Part shown: in pieces, positions 1-6,493 of the stretch
How positions within the stretch are numbered: the first letter of the stretch is position 1
Layout of the letters: each line of letters starts with the position of its first letter
NCBI GenBank assembly: GCA_913061025.1
Contig: CAJXUJ010000043.1
Span: forward strand, 1-8,759
Source of the DNA: an uncultured Actinomycetes bacterium
Lineage (GTDB): Bacteria > Actinomycetota > Actinomycetes > S36-B12
Direction: 5' to 3'
Length of the DNA stretch: 8,759 nucleotides
Notes under the pieces: generated by a model
Seen by the model: the letters and a program-made list of their open reading frames with translations, nothing else
Told to the model about the DNA's origin: nothing
Databases searched by the model: none
Program-made: the position numbers and the translations under genes

Positions 1-2
1 TT

Positions 3-77
3 TTGCGCCTCCTAACCGCGAACTTGCAGCTCCTGACCGCGAACTTGCAGGTTTAGACCGCGAACTTGCGCTCGCTA
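3..77. repeat. 21-bp-period tandem repeat, three full units plus a partial one
   Basis: Three units start at 15, 36 and 57, exactly 21 bp apart. Each opens with the same 13-base core, ACCGCGAACTTGC, followed by a variable 8-base spacer. The period also extends left: bases 4-15 match bases 25-36 at 9 of 12 positions, so the array probably continues beyond the window. It lies directly downstream of the stop codon of the peptidase gene and the last unit touches that stop. The core is only weakly palindromic, so it does not look like a simple hairpin terminator. Twenty-one bases is two helical turns, which would place every core on the same DNA face. The function is unknown. Confidence 0.85.
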
Positions 78-1871
78 ACGTTCAACGACCCAGATCCCGA
101 AGACCGAGTTGTAGATGAGCGTTCGAGTACAGATAGGGCCTCCCGCACCGGCGTTGGCCCATTGCGCCCACGACTGCCCCCATCCGCCGGAGTCCGCCCC
201 GCCCCAGTTGTAGCGGGTGTCGTCGACATTCAGACACGAGCCTGACGCGGGGATCGGTACCTGCTGGAGAACAGGTGGGGGTCCCTGCGGGTCGTAGGTG
301 ACCGTCTGAGCCTCGATGAGGAGCCGAGCCAGCGTTGAGAAATTGGGCACACCCATGCCGGTAACGACGTCGAATCCAACTGCAGCCGAATATCCGTCGA
401 TCGTCCCGTTGGCGGTCGGCACGCCGCCGCTGAGGAAACCAAGGTTGGTCAAGAACGTTGTGGTCGTCACGGCAGTGGCACCCGTCCACAGATCACTCGA
501 CCACAAGTTGTTCGAGCCCTCGCTCACGTCGTTAAAGGCACTCGAGAACGCGGAACCGTAGACGATCGAATGCACATCGAAACCCCCACCGGAGTTATCG
601 ACGGGCGACAGTCCTCGCGCCGTCAGGGCTGCGTTTACATGAGACAGACCAACTGCGGTGAGCGGTGCAGCCGCACTGGTTCCCATCGTCAAAGTGAATG
701 CGGTGCCGTCGTTGTTCTGCGGTACTAACCACGTGGGCCAGCCGGCAAGGGCAGAAATGTCAGGAGACAGTCGTCCAGTCGAGCTAGGAAGCGCGGATGC
801 GACGTTTTGCTGATAACTCGGTCTCTCATAGACCGAGCTCTCACCACCCGTCGTTCCGATTCCCGGCCATTGGATATCCGCGCCGGCATCCCAGTAGCAG
901 TCGCTCCCCAGGTCCCAGTTCCGCCAGGTAACCGGTTTGTAGGACGCACCTGGAACGTAGCTCGTCGGAGTTATCGCTGCCCCGTTCCAATCGAGAGGCG
1001 CCCACATCGTTCCCCCAATGGAGAGGACGTCCGGACTGGTCGACGGCCATTGAGGCGCCATCTGATCTTGCTGGCCCCGGGAGTACGGCTCGCATCCACC
1101 GGATCCCTCATCGCCACTTGAGACGATGGTGATCACACCAGAGTCCGCCATCCCCTGAAGGATTTCATCGGTATCCCTGACGTAGACGTCTTGGGCCTCC
1201 GTCGTGGTGAGGCCGAGGTCTGTCGTGAGGAACTGGCGTAAGGACTTCTCAAAGACGGCATAGCTCATCGTGACGATGCACCCAGCCTGAGGCGTGTCCA
1301 GTTGTGAACGCTCCCACGCCGACGGGTCGTCTCCGTCAAGGCCGCACGCATGCGCAGCATTGAGCAGTGCCCACCCAAAATTCGCGCCACTTTCAACCGT
1401 GGCCGTCTTTAACGTTGTGTTGCTCGGCAGGATGCCCGCCACAACTGTCAGATCCAAGGTCGCTTCACCGCTGAGGGGAAGGCTTGCCGTCTCACCATCG
1501 GGTCTAACGTCCGTCCACGTGGCAGGTTCCATTCCACACAAGGACAGGAAGGTGCGGACTACATCCTGATCAACCGAAGCACCCAATTCCACTACAACTA
1601 GTGTCTGAGGAGCCGGTGTTCCAGTCACAGCCACCGGGACCCCCACAACCTCGGCGATCATGTCCGGTGGCAGAGCTATTTGGGTAGGCGTACCACCGAT
1701 AGGGAACACGACATCGCAGTCCGGATCCGGGTAGTCAGGACCAGTGAATGAATCCGTCGAGTGAGCAGGCTGTGCAGCTCCAAGTGTCAGCAGAATCGCA
1801 CTGACGAACGTGATTCCACGAACGCCTTTCCTTAGACGACCGGCGGTCGTCCGGCCTTGGCCATTCGCCAC
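75..1871 (-). CDS. Secreted S53 family (sedolisin-like) serine-carboxyl peptidase
   Basis: A 598-residue predicted exported endopeptidase. Residue numbers are from the GTG at 1871, chosen because GGAG sits 6 nt upstream; a longer GTG start at 1943 adds 24 residues but has no clear ribosome site. Residues 1-38 form a signal peptide: a basic N-terminus, a hydrophobic core at about 19-33, and a likely cut after AHS. S53 landmarks are present in order: catalytic E136 and D140 (GEATLD), oxyanion D254 (SSGD), nucleophile S399 (GTSAAAP), and the calcium site D448-V449 with G499 and D501 (GFDVVTGMG). Only about 97 residues separate the signal peptide from E136, so the usual propeptide of about 180 residues is absent. 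A proline-rich linker at about 527-544 leads to a Trp/Gly-rich tail with two cysteines. The gene overlaps the upstream glycosyltransferase gene by 40 bp and is the last gene of the block. S53 enzymes typically work at acidic pH; the substrate here is unknown. Confidence 0.88.
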   Translation of the reverse strand: MANGQGRTTAGRLRKGVRGITFVSAILLTLGAAQPAHSTDSFTGPDYPDPDCDVVFPIGGTPTQIALPPDMIAEVVGVPVAVTGTPAPQTLVVVELGASVDQDVVRTFLSLCGMEPATWTDVRPDGETASLPLSGEATLDLTVVAGILPSNTTLKTATVESGANFGWALLNAAHACGLDGDDPSAWERSQLDTPQAGCIVTMSYAVFEKSLRQFLTTDLGLTTTEAQDVYVRDTDEILQGMADSGVITIVSSGDEGSGGCEPYSRGQQDQMAPQWPSTSPDVLSIGGTMWAPLDWNGAAITPTSYVPGASYKPVTWRNWDLGSDCYWDAGADIQWPGIGTTGGESSVYERPSYQQNVASALPSSTGRLSPDISALAGWPTWLVPQNNDGTAFTLTMGTSAAAPLTAVGLSHVNAALTARGLSPVDNSGGGFDVHSIVYGSAFSSAFNDVSEGSNNLWSSDLWTGATAVTTTTFLTNLGFLSGGVPTANGTIDGYSAAVGFDVVTGMGVPNFSTLARLLIEAQTVTYDPQGPPPVLQQVPIPASGSCLNVDDTRYNWGGADSGGWGQSWAQWANAGAGGPICTRTLIYNSVFGIWVVER

Positions 1872-2695
1872 GCGGTACTCCACTTCATCGGCCGACGGTC
1901 GGCCGGAGTATTCCGCATCCCTTCCGCTAGTCCGCCGAACCACGCTCGCAGGGAGTCACGATTTCGAACTCGCGCCACGGTCAAACCGATCCAACTCCCC
2001 ACGTATATCGGTTCCAGGACAACAGGCAGGTTGCGCCTGGCTAGCCACACCCGATTGCGGGCGTTCATGCGGTAAAACTCTTCGTGCCGAAGCGGGTTGA
2101 TCACCGGGTGATGCACGACGAGGTCCCCCGCGTACCAACACACATACCCGGCATCCCACACGCGCCAGACCAGATCGATTCCCTCGTGGGCGTAGAAGAA
2201 CTCATCCGGCCAACCGCCGGCAGCCTCGAATGCCGCTCGACGAATCGCCGTTGCACCTTCCCACAGAGTGGTCGCCGGCCCCGAACGTGTGCGATCACCC
2301 ACAACAAGTCGCGGCACCCATCGTCCGGGAGGTTCCAGACCAGTCGCGTCTTCGACTCGTGGCTGAATCAACCCCAACTGCGGATCGGAGTCGAACCGAC
2401 CCTTGACCGACGCGAGGAAGTAGGGATCGGGAAGCGAGGCGTCGTCGTCGAGAAAAAACAACAGATCACCGTCAACGTGATCGACTCCAGCATTTCGGCC
2501 GGCAGGAATTCCCACGTTTTCGATAAGGCCGACAGTCTTCACTTCATCGGGCAGCCCCGTCGGCTCCCAAGAGTTACCAACGACGACGACGTCAACGTCG
2601 ACTTCACGTTGCTCAAGAACCGACGCAATCGCCCGCTGCAAGTCCTCCGGGCGCTGGCCCATCGTGAGGACGACGACTCCGAAATCGGCGGTCAT
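1832..2695 (-). CDS. Family 2 glycosyltransferase (GT-A fold)
   Basis: A 287-residue predicted cytoplasmic or membrane-associated glycosyltransferase that would transfer a sugar from a nucleotide-sugar donor. It begins with a typical GT2 start (VVVLTMGQRPEDLQRAI), has NVGIPAGRNAG at 60-70, and the metal/nucleotide-binding acidic motif FLDDDASLP with D83-D85. The acceptor-side segment HEGIDLVWR at 170-178 carries the likely catalytic acid (E171 or D174), and a basic C-terminal region includes NRVWLARRNLP. No membrane-spanning helix is convincing, though a short hydrophobic stretch at about 229-239 could contact the membrane. The ATG forms a 4-bp ATGA overlap with the stop of the preceding CDP-alcohol transferase gene. 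Its position suggests it decorates or builds the surface polymer. The donor and acceptor sugars cannot be told from the sequence. Confidence 0.9.
   Translation of the reverse strand: MTADFGVVVLTMGQRPEDLQRAIASVLEQREVDVDVVVVGNSWEPTGLPDEVKTVGLIENVGIPAGRNAGVDHVDGDLLFFLDDDASLPDPYFLASVKGRFDSDPQLGLIQPRVEDATGLEPPGRWVPRLVVGDRTRSGPATTLWEGATAIRRAAFEAAGGWPDEFFYAHEGIDLVWRVWDAGYVCWYAGDLVVHHPVINPLRHEEFYRMNARNRVWLARRNLPVVLEPIYVGSWIGLTVARVRNRDSLRAWFGGLAEGMRNTPADRRPMKWSTAWRMAKAGRPPVV
1878..1881 (-). promoter_or_regulatory. Ribosome binding site deciding the peptidase start
   Basis: GGAG on the minus strand lies 6 nt upstream of the GTG at 1871, inside the 3' end of the glycosyltransferase gene. It favours this start over the GTG at 1943 and leaves a signal peptide with a normal-length basic N-region. 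Confidence 0.6.
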
Positions 2696-3495
2696 GAGCG
2701 CAACTTGCTCGAGGAGAGGATCGCAACCAGATGACCAAGCACCGTGATCACTCCGAAGATGGCAAGCGCCGCGACCAGGAAGCGCGTCGCCGTGAGATCA
2801 CCGAGGAAAGCATCGACGATCCCGGCAAATAGAGCCAAGAGCGTCAGTTCAACAGAGTGATACGCGCGATAGAAGGGGAAGAAGCGAGCAATGGACCGCA
2901 ACCGGCGAACACCCGATGCTTGCGGAGCTCCCACACCCTTGGTGTCGGCGAGCTTTGGAAGCTCGTTGTAGGCGCGCGAAACGTGCACCATGTCATTAAG
3001 GGACTTGTTCCACAGCACAAGAACCGCGAGCAGTGCGCCGATGAAGGGCCACGGCGTCTGCATCCAACCGGCATCGGGGAAACCAGCGGCACGCATACCC
3101 AGAGCGATCGGGATCAGACCTTCGGTCACGTAGTGACCCACGCGGTCCAGGAACACACCCTTCGGCGAAGACGTTTGGCGCCACCGGGCTACTTCGCCAT
3201 CGCAGCAGTCCCACAGCATCTGGAACTGGCCGAGGATGGCGGCAATGAATACCCCCGGTAGACCAGGAATCAACAGCGCTCCAGCCGCACCGATGCCGGT
3301 CAGGATCATCAAGTACGTAACACCGTTGGCCGAGATGGACGTGCGCAGCAGGAGGCGGGTTAGGTAGGGAGATATGCGCCGGAGGTAGACATCGGCGACC
3401 CAGTGCTCTGAGTTGGCACGCAGCCGAACCGCATCGGGTTGGCAGACAGCGCGCACCTCCGCGATGGTCGGTCGAGCGGGGCGCTCGTCACTCAT
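2692..3495 (-). CDS. CDP-alcohol phosphotransferase family membrane protein with variant motif
   Basis: A 267-residue membrane enzyme of the CDP-OH-P transferase family, which moves a phospho-alcohol or phosphatidyl group from a CDP donor to an alcohol. The family motif is visible at 96-121: D96, D99, G100, A103, R104, G113 and D117 all fit, but the final Asp is replaced by H121 (DRVGH). Hydrophobic segments at about 59-80, 83-95, 125-137, 150-162, 214-232 and 239-260 fit the six-helix family fold. The start chosen is the ATG at 3495, which forms ATGA with the preceding stop and has GAGGAG 6 nt upstream; a start at 3582 would add 29 residues that overlap the preceding gene. It sits between a larger CDP-alcohol transferase and a glycosyltransferase. 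The substrate could be a lipid or a polyol phosphate of a surface polymer. Confidence 0.88.
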   Translation of the reverse strand: MSDERPARPTIAEVRAVCQPDAVRLRANSEHWVADVYLRRISPYLTRLLLRTSISANGVTYLMILTGIGAAGALLIPGLPGVFIAAILGQFQMLWDCCDGEVARWRQTSSPKGVFLDRVGHYVTEGLIPIALGMRAAGFPDAGWMQTPWPFIGALLAVLVLWNKSLNDMVHVSRAYNELPKLADTKGVGAPQASGVRRLRSIARFFPFYRAYHSVELTLLALFAGIVDAFLGDLTATRFLVAALAIFGVITVLGHLVAILSSSKLRS

Positions 3496-5294
3496 CGCTT
3501 GCTCCTCAACCACTGCACCGACGCAATTCCGCCGAACAGGACTGCCCACCAAACAAGCAAGACCGTGATCGTCGGATTCCACAGACTAGTGATCGCAAGC
3601 GCAGCGACGATCGCAAGACGTCCGTCCCACCCGAAACCGGCCCAGGTCAACCAGCGTGGAGGGCTGGCTCCCTGCAGAGAGCGATACAGGTTGTCGTAAT
3701 GGTGGTAGGCGATGACGAAGAGAACCCAGAATGCAGCGACCACCAGGCTCGGATCACTCAACGCCACGAGCAGCGCGATTCCACCGAGTTCAAGGGCGCG
3801 GAGCGCGACGGGAAGGCTCCAGGCAAAACGACCAGCCGCGCTCGGGCGCAGCGCCGGGACAACCCGCGCGATTCCTGCTGCGATCGGTCCGGCGTCCCAT
3901 TGGTCGCGCAGCACCTGGGCACCGTCTCCCGGGGTGGCTCCCGCCCAGGTCAGGGTCCGGGCGATCCGACCGGCAAGGACATACAGGAGCGCGAGTGCTC
4001 CGGCCACCAACAGCCCACCGAGCGCCCATTGGGGGCCGGCGACCACCGCAAGGACGCTCAGGATGAGCCATCTTTCACCAATCGGCAGATGGATGACCTT
4101 CTTGAACCAGCGGACCGCCGAGCGTCGATTGATGCGTGCCGAGGTCTGCATCGCACTCGCGAGCGCGCCGGCGCCTTGGGGCAGCGGGTCCTCGGGGTCG
4201 CGGACATCAGCTCGGGGTGCCGTCGCCTCTCGTAGTCGCTGGATTCGCGCGAAGTCGTAGTCCGACATATGCCGAGTGGTCTGCAGCACAACCAGAACAA
4301 CAGCGATCCACCACACGTCTATGCCGAATCGAGCAGCTCCCATTGCCAAGCCTGCGTAGGCCGCGAACTCCTTGACCCGATCGGTCGCCGCGTCCAGCCA
4401 GGCACCGAGGGAACTGAATCGGCGGGTGGCCCGTGCCACCTCCCCATCAACGCAGTCGATCACCAAGCTCAACTGGAGAAGCAACGCTCCCGCTAGCAAC
4501 CACCAGAAACTCCCACCAACGAACGATGCTGCCGCGGCAAGTCCGACCCCGAAGGACACCAGCGTGATCGCGTTCGGACTCCATCCCAATCTGATCGCCA
4601 GTCGAGTGAGAGGTTTTGACGCCTTGCGAACGACGAAGGTCGAGTAGAAACCATCGTCCACTCGATTGGCCAACAGACCACGAACCCGGGCTTCGGAGAC
4701 CGACCCGACCGAGTCCCACGCACCTCCTTGATCGTGAACAGTTCGAAACCACGGAACGTCGACGATGTCCACCGCCCGCACTGGAACACCCCCGCGCACC
4801 AGCGCGACGAGCAAGACGTCGAAGGCATCGTCATCCGGCACAGATACATCCCCATGGGACAACGCCTGCAGAAGCTCATCAACAGCATCCGCCGCAACGA
4901 CGCAATCCTGTGGAGCAATAACGAGAGCACCGACGCTCGAATGACTCGGGGTCCGAACGTCGTGGAAGGAGGAACCGGCGGAGACCACAGTGTGGTGACG
5001 CACGGTCACCCGGCCGGTTCGATCCGGCGCCAGCAGCGTCGTCGTCGGCGCGAAGGCATCATCGGTCACCGGCGCTAGCGCGGCCGACGGCGCAATGAGA
5101 TCGGTGGAAATGACAATAACCCGACTGCCCGCGAACAGCGCCGTGCGAACTTCTGTCAATTGCTCGATGACAGTGGCCGCTCGACTGTTACTCCGTGGCC
5201 GTTCGACGGTGACGGAGTGGCCGCTCGCGGGGGTGGTGGTCTGAGTGGCGGGACCGAGCAGGATCGTGACCGACGTTGGAGAAGTCGACGTCAC
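3492..5294 (-). CDS. CDP-alcohol phosphotransferase fusion with N-terminal domain and DUF5941-like tail
   Basis: A 600-residue three-part protein. Residues 1 to about 200 are soluble, alternate beta-like and helical segments, and resemble the degenerate nucleotidyltransferase-like region seen in actinobacterial relatives, but show no G-x-G-x-R type nucleotide-binding signature. Residues about 225-450 are the CDP-alcohol phosphotransferase domain with a complete motif: D280, D283, G284, A287, R288, G297, D301 and D305, flanked by transmembrane helices. Residues about 485-600 hold two or more further hydrophobic segments and a YHHYDNLYRSLQG stretch that I recognise as DUF5941-like. It probably condenses a CDP-activated alcohol with a membrane or polyol acceptor. 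The GTG start gives a 4-bp GTGA overlap with the sulfotransferase stop, and its own stop overlaps the next gene. The assignment to the family is firm; substrates and the role of the end domains are not known. Confidence 0.88.
   Translation of the reverse strand: MTSTSPTSVTILLGPATQTTTPASGHSVTVERPRSNSRAATVIEQLTEVRTALFAGSRVIVISTDLIAPSAALAPVTDDAFAPTTTLLAPDRTGRVTVRHHTVVSAGSSFHDVRTPSHSSVGALVIAPQDCVVAADAVDELLQALSHGDVSVPDDDAFDVLLVALVRGGVPVRAVDIVDVPWFRTVHDQGGAWDSVGSVSEARVRGLLANRVDDGFYSTFVVRKASKPLTRLAIRLGWSPNAITLVSFGVGLAAAASFVGGSFWWLLAGALLLQLSLVIDCVDGEVARATRRFSSLGAWLDAATDRVKEFAAYAGLAMGAARFGIDVWWIAVVLVVLQTTRHMSDYDFARIQRLREATAPRADVRDPEDPLPQGAGALASAMQTSARINRRSAVRWFKKVIHLPIGERWLILSVLAVVAGPQWALGGLLVAGALALLYVLAGRIARTLTWAGATPGDGAQVLRDQWDAGPIAAGIARVVPALRPSAAGRFAWSLPVALRALELGGIALLVALSDPSLVVAAFWVLFVIAYHHYDNLYRSLQGASPPRWLTWAGFGWDGRLAIVAALAITSLWNPTITVLLVWWAVLFGGIASVQWLRSKR
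3502..3507 (-). promoter_or_regulatory. Ribosome binding site for the 267-residue CDP-alcohol transferase
   Basis: GAGGAG on the minus strand ends 6 nt before the ATG at 3495 and lies within the last codons of the preceding gene. Together with the ATGA overlap it supports the short start and translational coupling. Confidence 0.65.
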
Positions 5295-6448
5295 GAGTCC
5301 GTTTTCCGAAACAGCGTTCCAAAGCCGTCCTTGCGCGCCTGCCGCCAGGTCCGGCCGGCCAATTCGCGTGCTGTCGGTTCTTCTCGACTCGCTTCGATGA
5401 CGGCAGTGACCGCGGATACCGCAGCGTCGATCGGCATCTGCGATGGCGCCTGGCTCGACTCGCTGGAACTAGGCACACGGGTCTCAAGTGCATCGAGATT
5501 GCCGTAGACATTCACACCCAGGGATCTGATGGTCGCCACCGACTTCGCACCCTGCTCTGCGGCCGCGTCGAGGGCCCAATCAGGAGTGACCAGTCGAGGC
5601 TCATCGGGACCTGGTTCACGGCCCTCCACCATTCGAAGTGCCACCCCACGACGCACGAGGCGTACGTAATCCGTCCACTGCAACTGCTTCTTGACCTTCT
5701 TGTTCAGCCGAACGAGCAATTCGGCTTCCGCAGCCGTCATCGAACGATTACTCGTTAGGTCCATTCGGGAGACGAGCAAGCTTTCAGGCACGCCGAGCAT
5801 CTGGGCGAATGCGTGGAACTGGGCACTGCGATCGACGTCTTCGAGCACCAGGACGTTGACGTTCTTTGCACCAACGGCGTTCGACCAACGGGTGAGGACG
5901 TCGCCGTGATCGTGGCGCTTCCAGAAAGTCGGGGAGATCTTCGACGCGCCGGGGTTTGCGAAGACGTCTTCAAGCCACTTTTCGTAGGCGGTGGTCAGGC
6001 CATATTTCAGGTACTGCTGCCATGACGACGGCAGGAGTTTGCCGAGGTTGCGCAGCGTGACAACGACGGTCACCTTCTCGCGGCCACCGAGGGCTTCAAT
6101 CGTTTCGATCGCCTTTTCTTCGGGAGCCTCACAGAAGAACTCGCTGCTGATCGCCACCCGGCCGTCGTACTTCTCGGTCCGCCTTACGAGGGCGTCAAAG
6201 TGACGACGGTCCATGACCGAACCACCCCGGGAGTTCCACCCCCAGGGTCGACCGAGCAGCGCGAGGGCGGCCCGATGCTGAGCCTGCAACTTGCCTGGAT
6301 AGCGAACCGAGTGCTGCTGCAGATCGGATCGCGCATCCGCGAGGGCCGCTTGAATGGCCGTGGTGCCCGTCTTATGGACTCCGACATGCAAGAGCACGCC
6401 GCCCTCGGCGATGGCAGGCACGTCGGGAAGAAGTGGTGCCTGCGACAT
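5291..6448 (-). CDS. Sulfotransferase-like protein (PAPS-type)
   Basis: A 385-residue predicted cytoplasmic protein. Near the N-terminus LLHVGVHKTGTTAIQ (19-33) matches the 5'-phosphosulfate-binding loop of PAPS-dependent sulfotransferases, with K26 and T29-T30 as the key residues. The segment VVVTLRNLGKLLPSSWQQYL (128-147) fits the 3'-phosphate-binding element, with R133 and S141/S142. The middle region (NVLVLEDVD) also fits the family. The C-terminal ~60 residues are Ser/Glu/Ala-rich and may be a flexible tail. Such enzymes transfer sulfate from PAPS to a hydroxyl or amine, often of a carbohydrate. The ATG at 6448 follows a 45-bp gap after the ATPase gene, in which I see no promoter or terminator. 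Its place in a polymer export and synthesis cluster suggests a glycan substrate, but this is inference. No PAPS synthesis gene is in the window. Confidence 0.82.
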   Translation of the reverse strand: MSQAPLLPDVPAIAEGGVLLHVGVHKTGTTAIQAALADARSDLQQHSVRYPGKLQAQHRAALALLGRPWGWNSRGGSVMDRRHFDALVRRTEKYDGRVAISSEFFCEAPEEKAIETIEALGGREKVTVVVTLRNLGKLLPSSWQQYLKYGLTTAYEKWLEDVFANPGASKISPTFWKRHDHGDVLTRWSNAVGAKNVNVLVLEDVDRSAQFHAFAQMLGVPESLLVSRMDLTSNRSMTAAEAELLVRLNKKVKKQLQWTDYVRLVRRGVALRMVEGREPGPDEPRLVTPDWALDAAAEQGAKSVATIRSLGVNVYGNLDALETRVPSSSESSQAPSQMPIDAAVSAVTAVIEASREEPTARELAGRTWRQARKDGFGTLFRKTDS

Positions 6449-6493
6449 GCCTGAGAGCCTAGTTGCCCGAAAGGGTGGTTCCCGGCGAACGAC

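Noticed and set aside
15..69. CRISPR array at the left edge
   Set aside because: The conserved core is only 13 bp and spacers only 8 bp, far shorter than CRISPR repeats and spacers, and no cas genes are present.
1872..1943. Longer N-terminus of the peptidase from the GTG at 1943
   Set aside because: It has no ribosome site, increases the overlap with the glycosyltransferase gene to 112 bp and gives an over-long region before the signal peptide core. The GTG at 1871 has GGAG at 6 nt.
3496..3582. Longer start of the smaller CDP-alcohol transferase at 3582
   Set aside because: The 29 extra residues are a frame shadow of the preceding gene's end. The ATG at 3495 has both an ATGA overlap and a GAGGAG site.
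3699..4260. Long plus-strand open frames of up to 182 codons opposite the fusion transferase gene
   Set aside because: Low-complexity Arg/Ser/Pro/Ala-rich translations antisense to a well-supported membrane enzyme; no ribosome site or recognisable domain.
6461..6480. Small hairpin CCC-GAAA-GGG in the 45-bp gap before the sulfotransferase gene, considered as a terminator
   Set aside because: The stem is only 3 GC pairs. Extension uses mostly G-U pairs that would form only in plus-strand RNA, while the genes are read from the minus strand, and no U-run follows.
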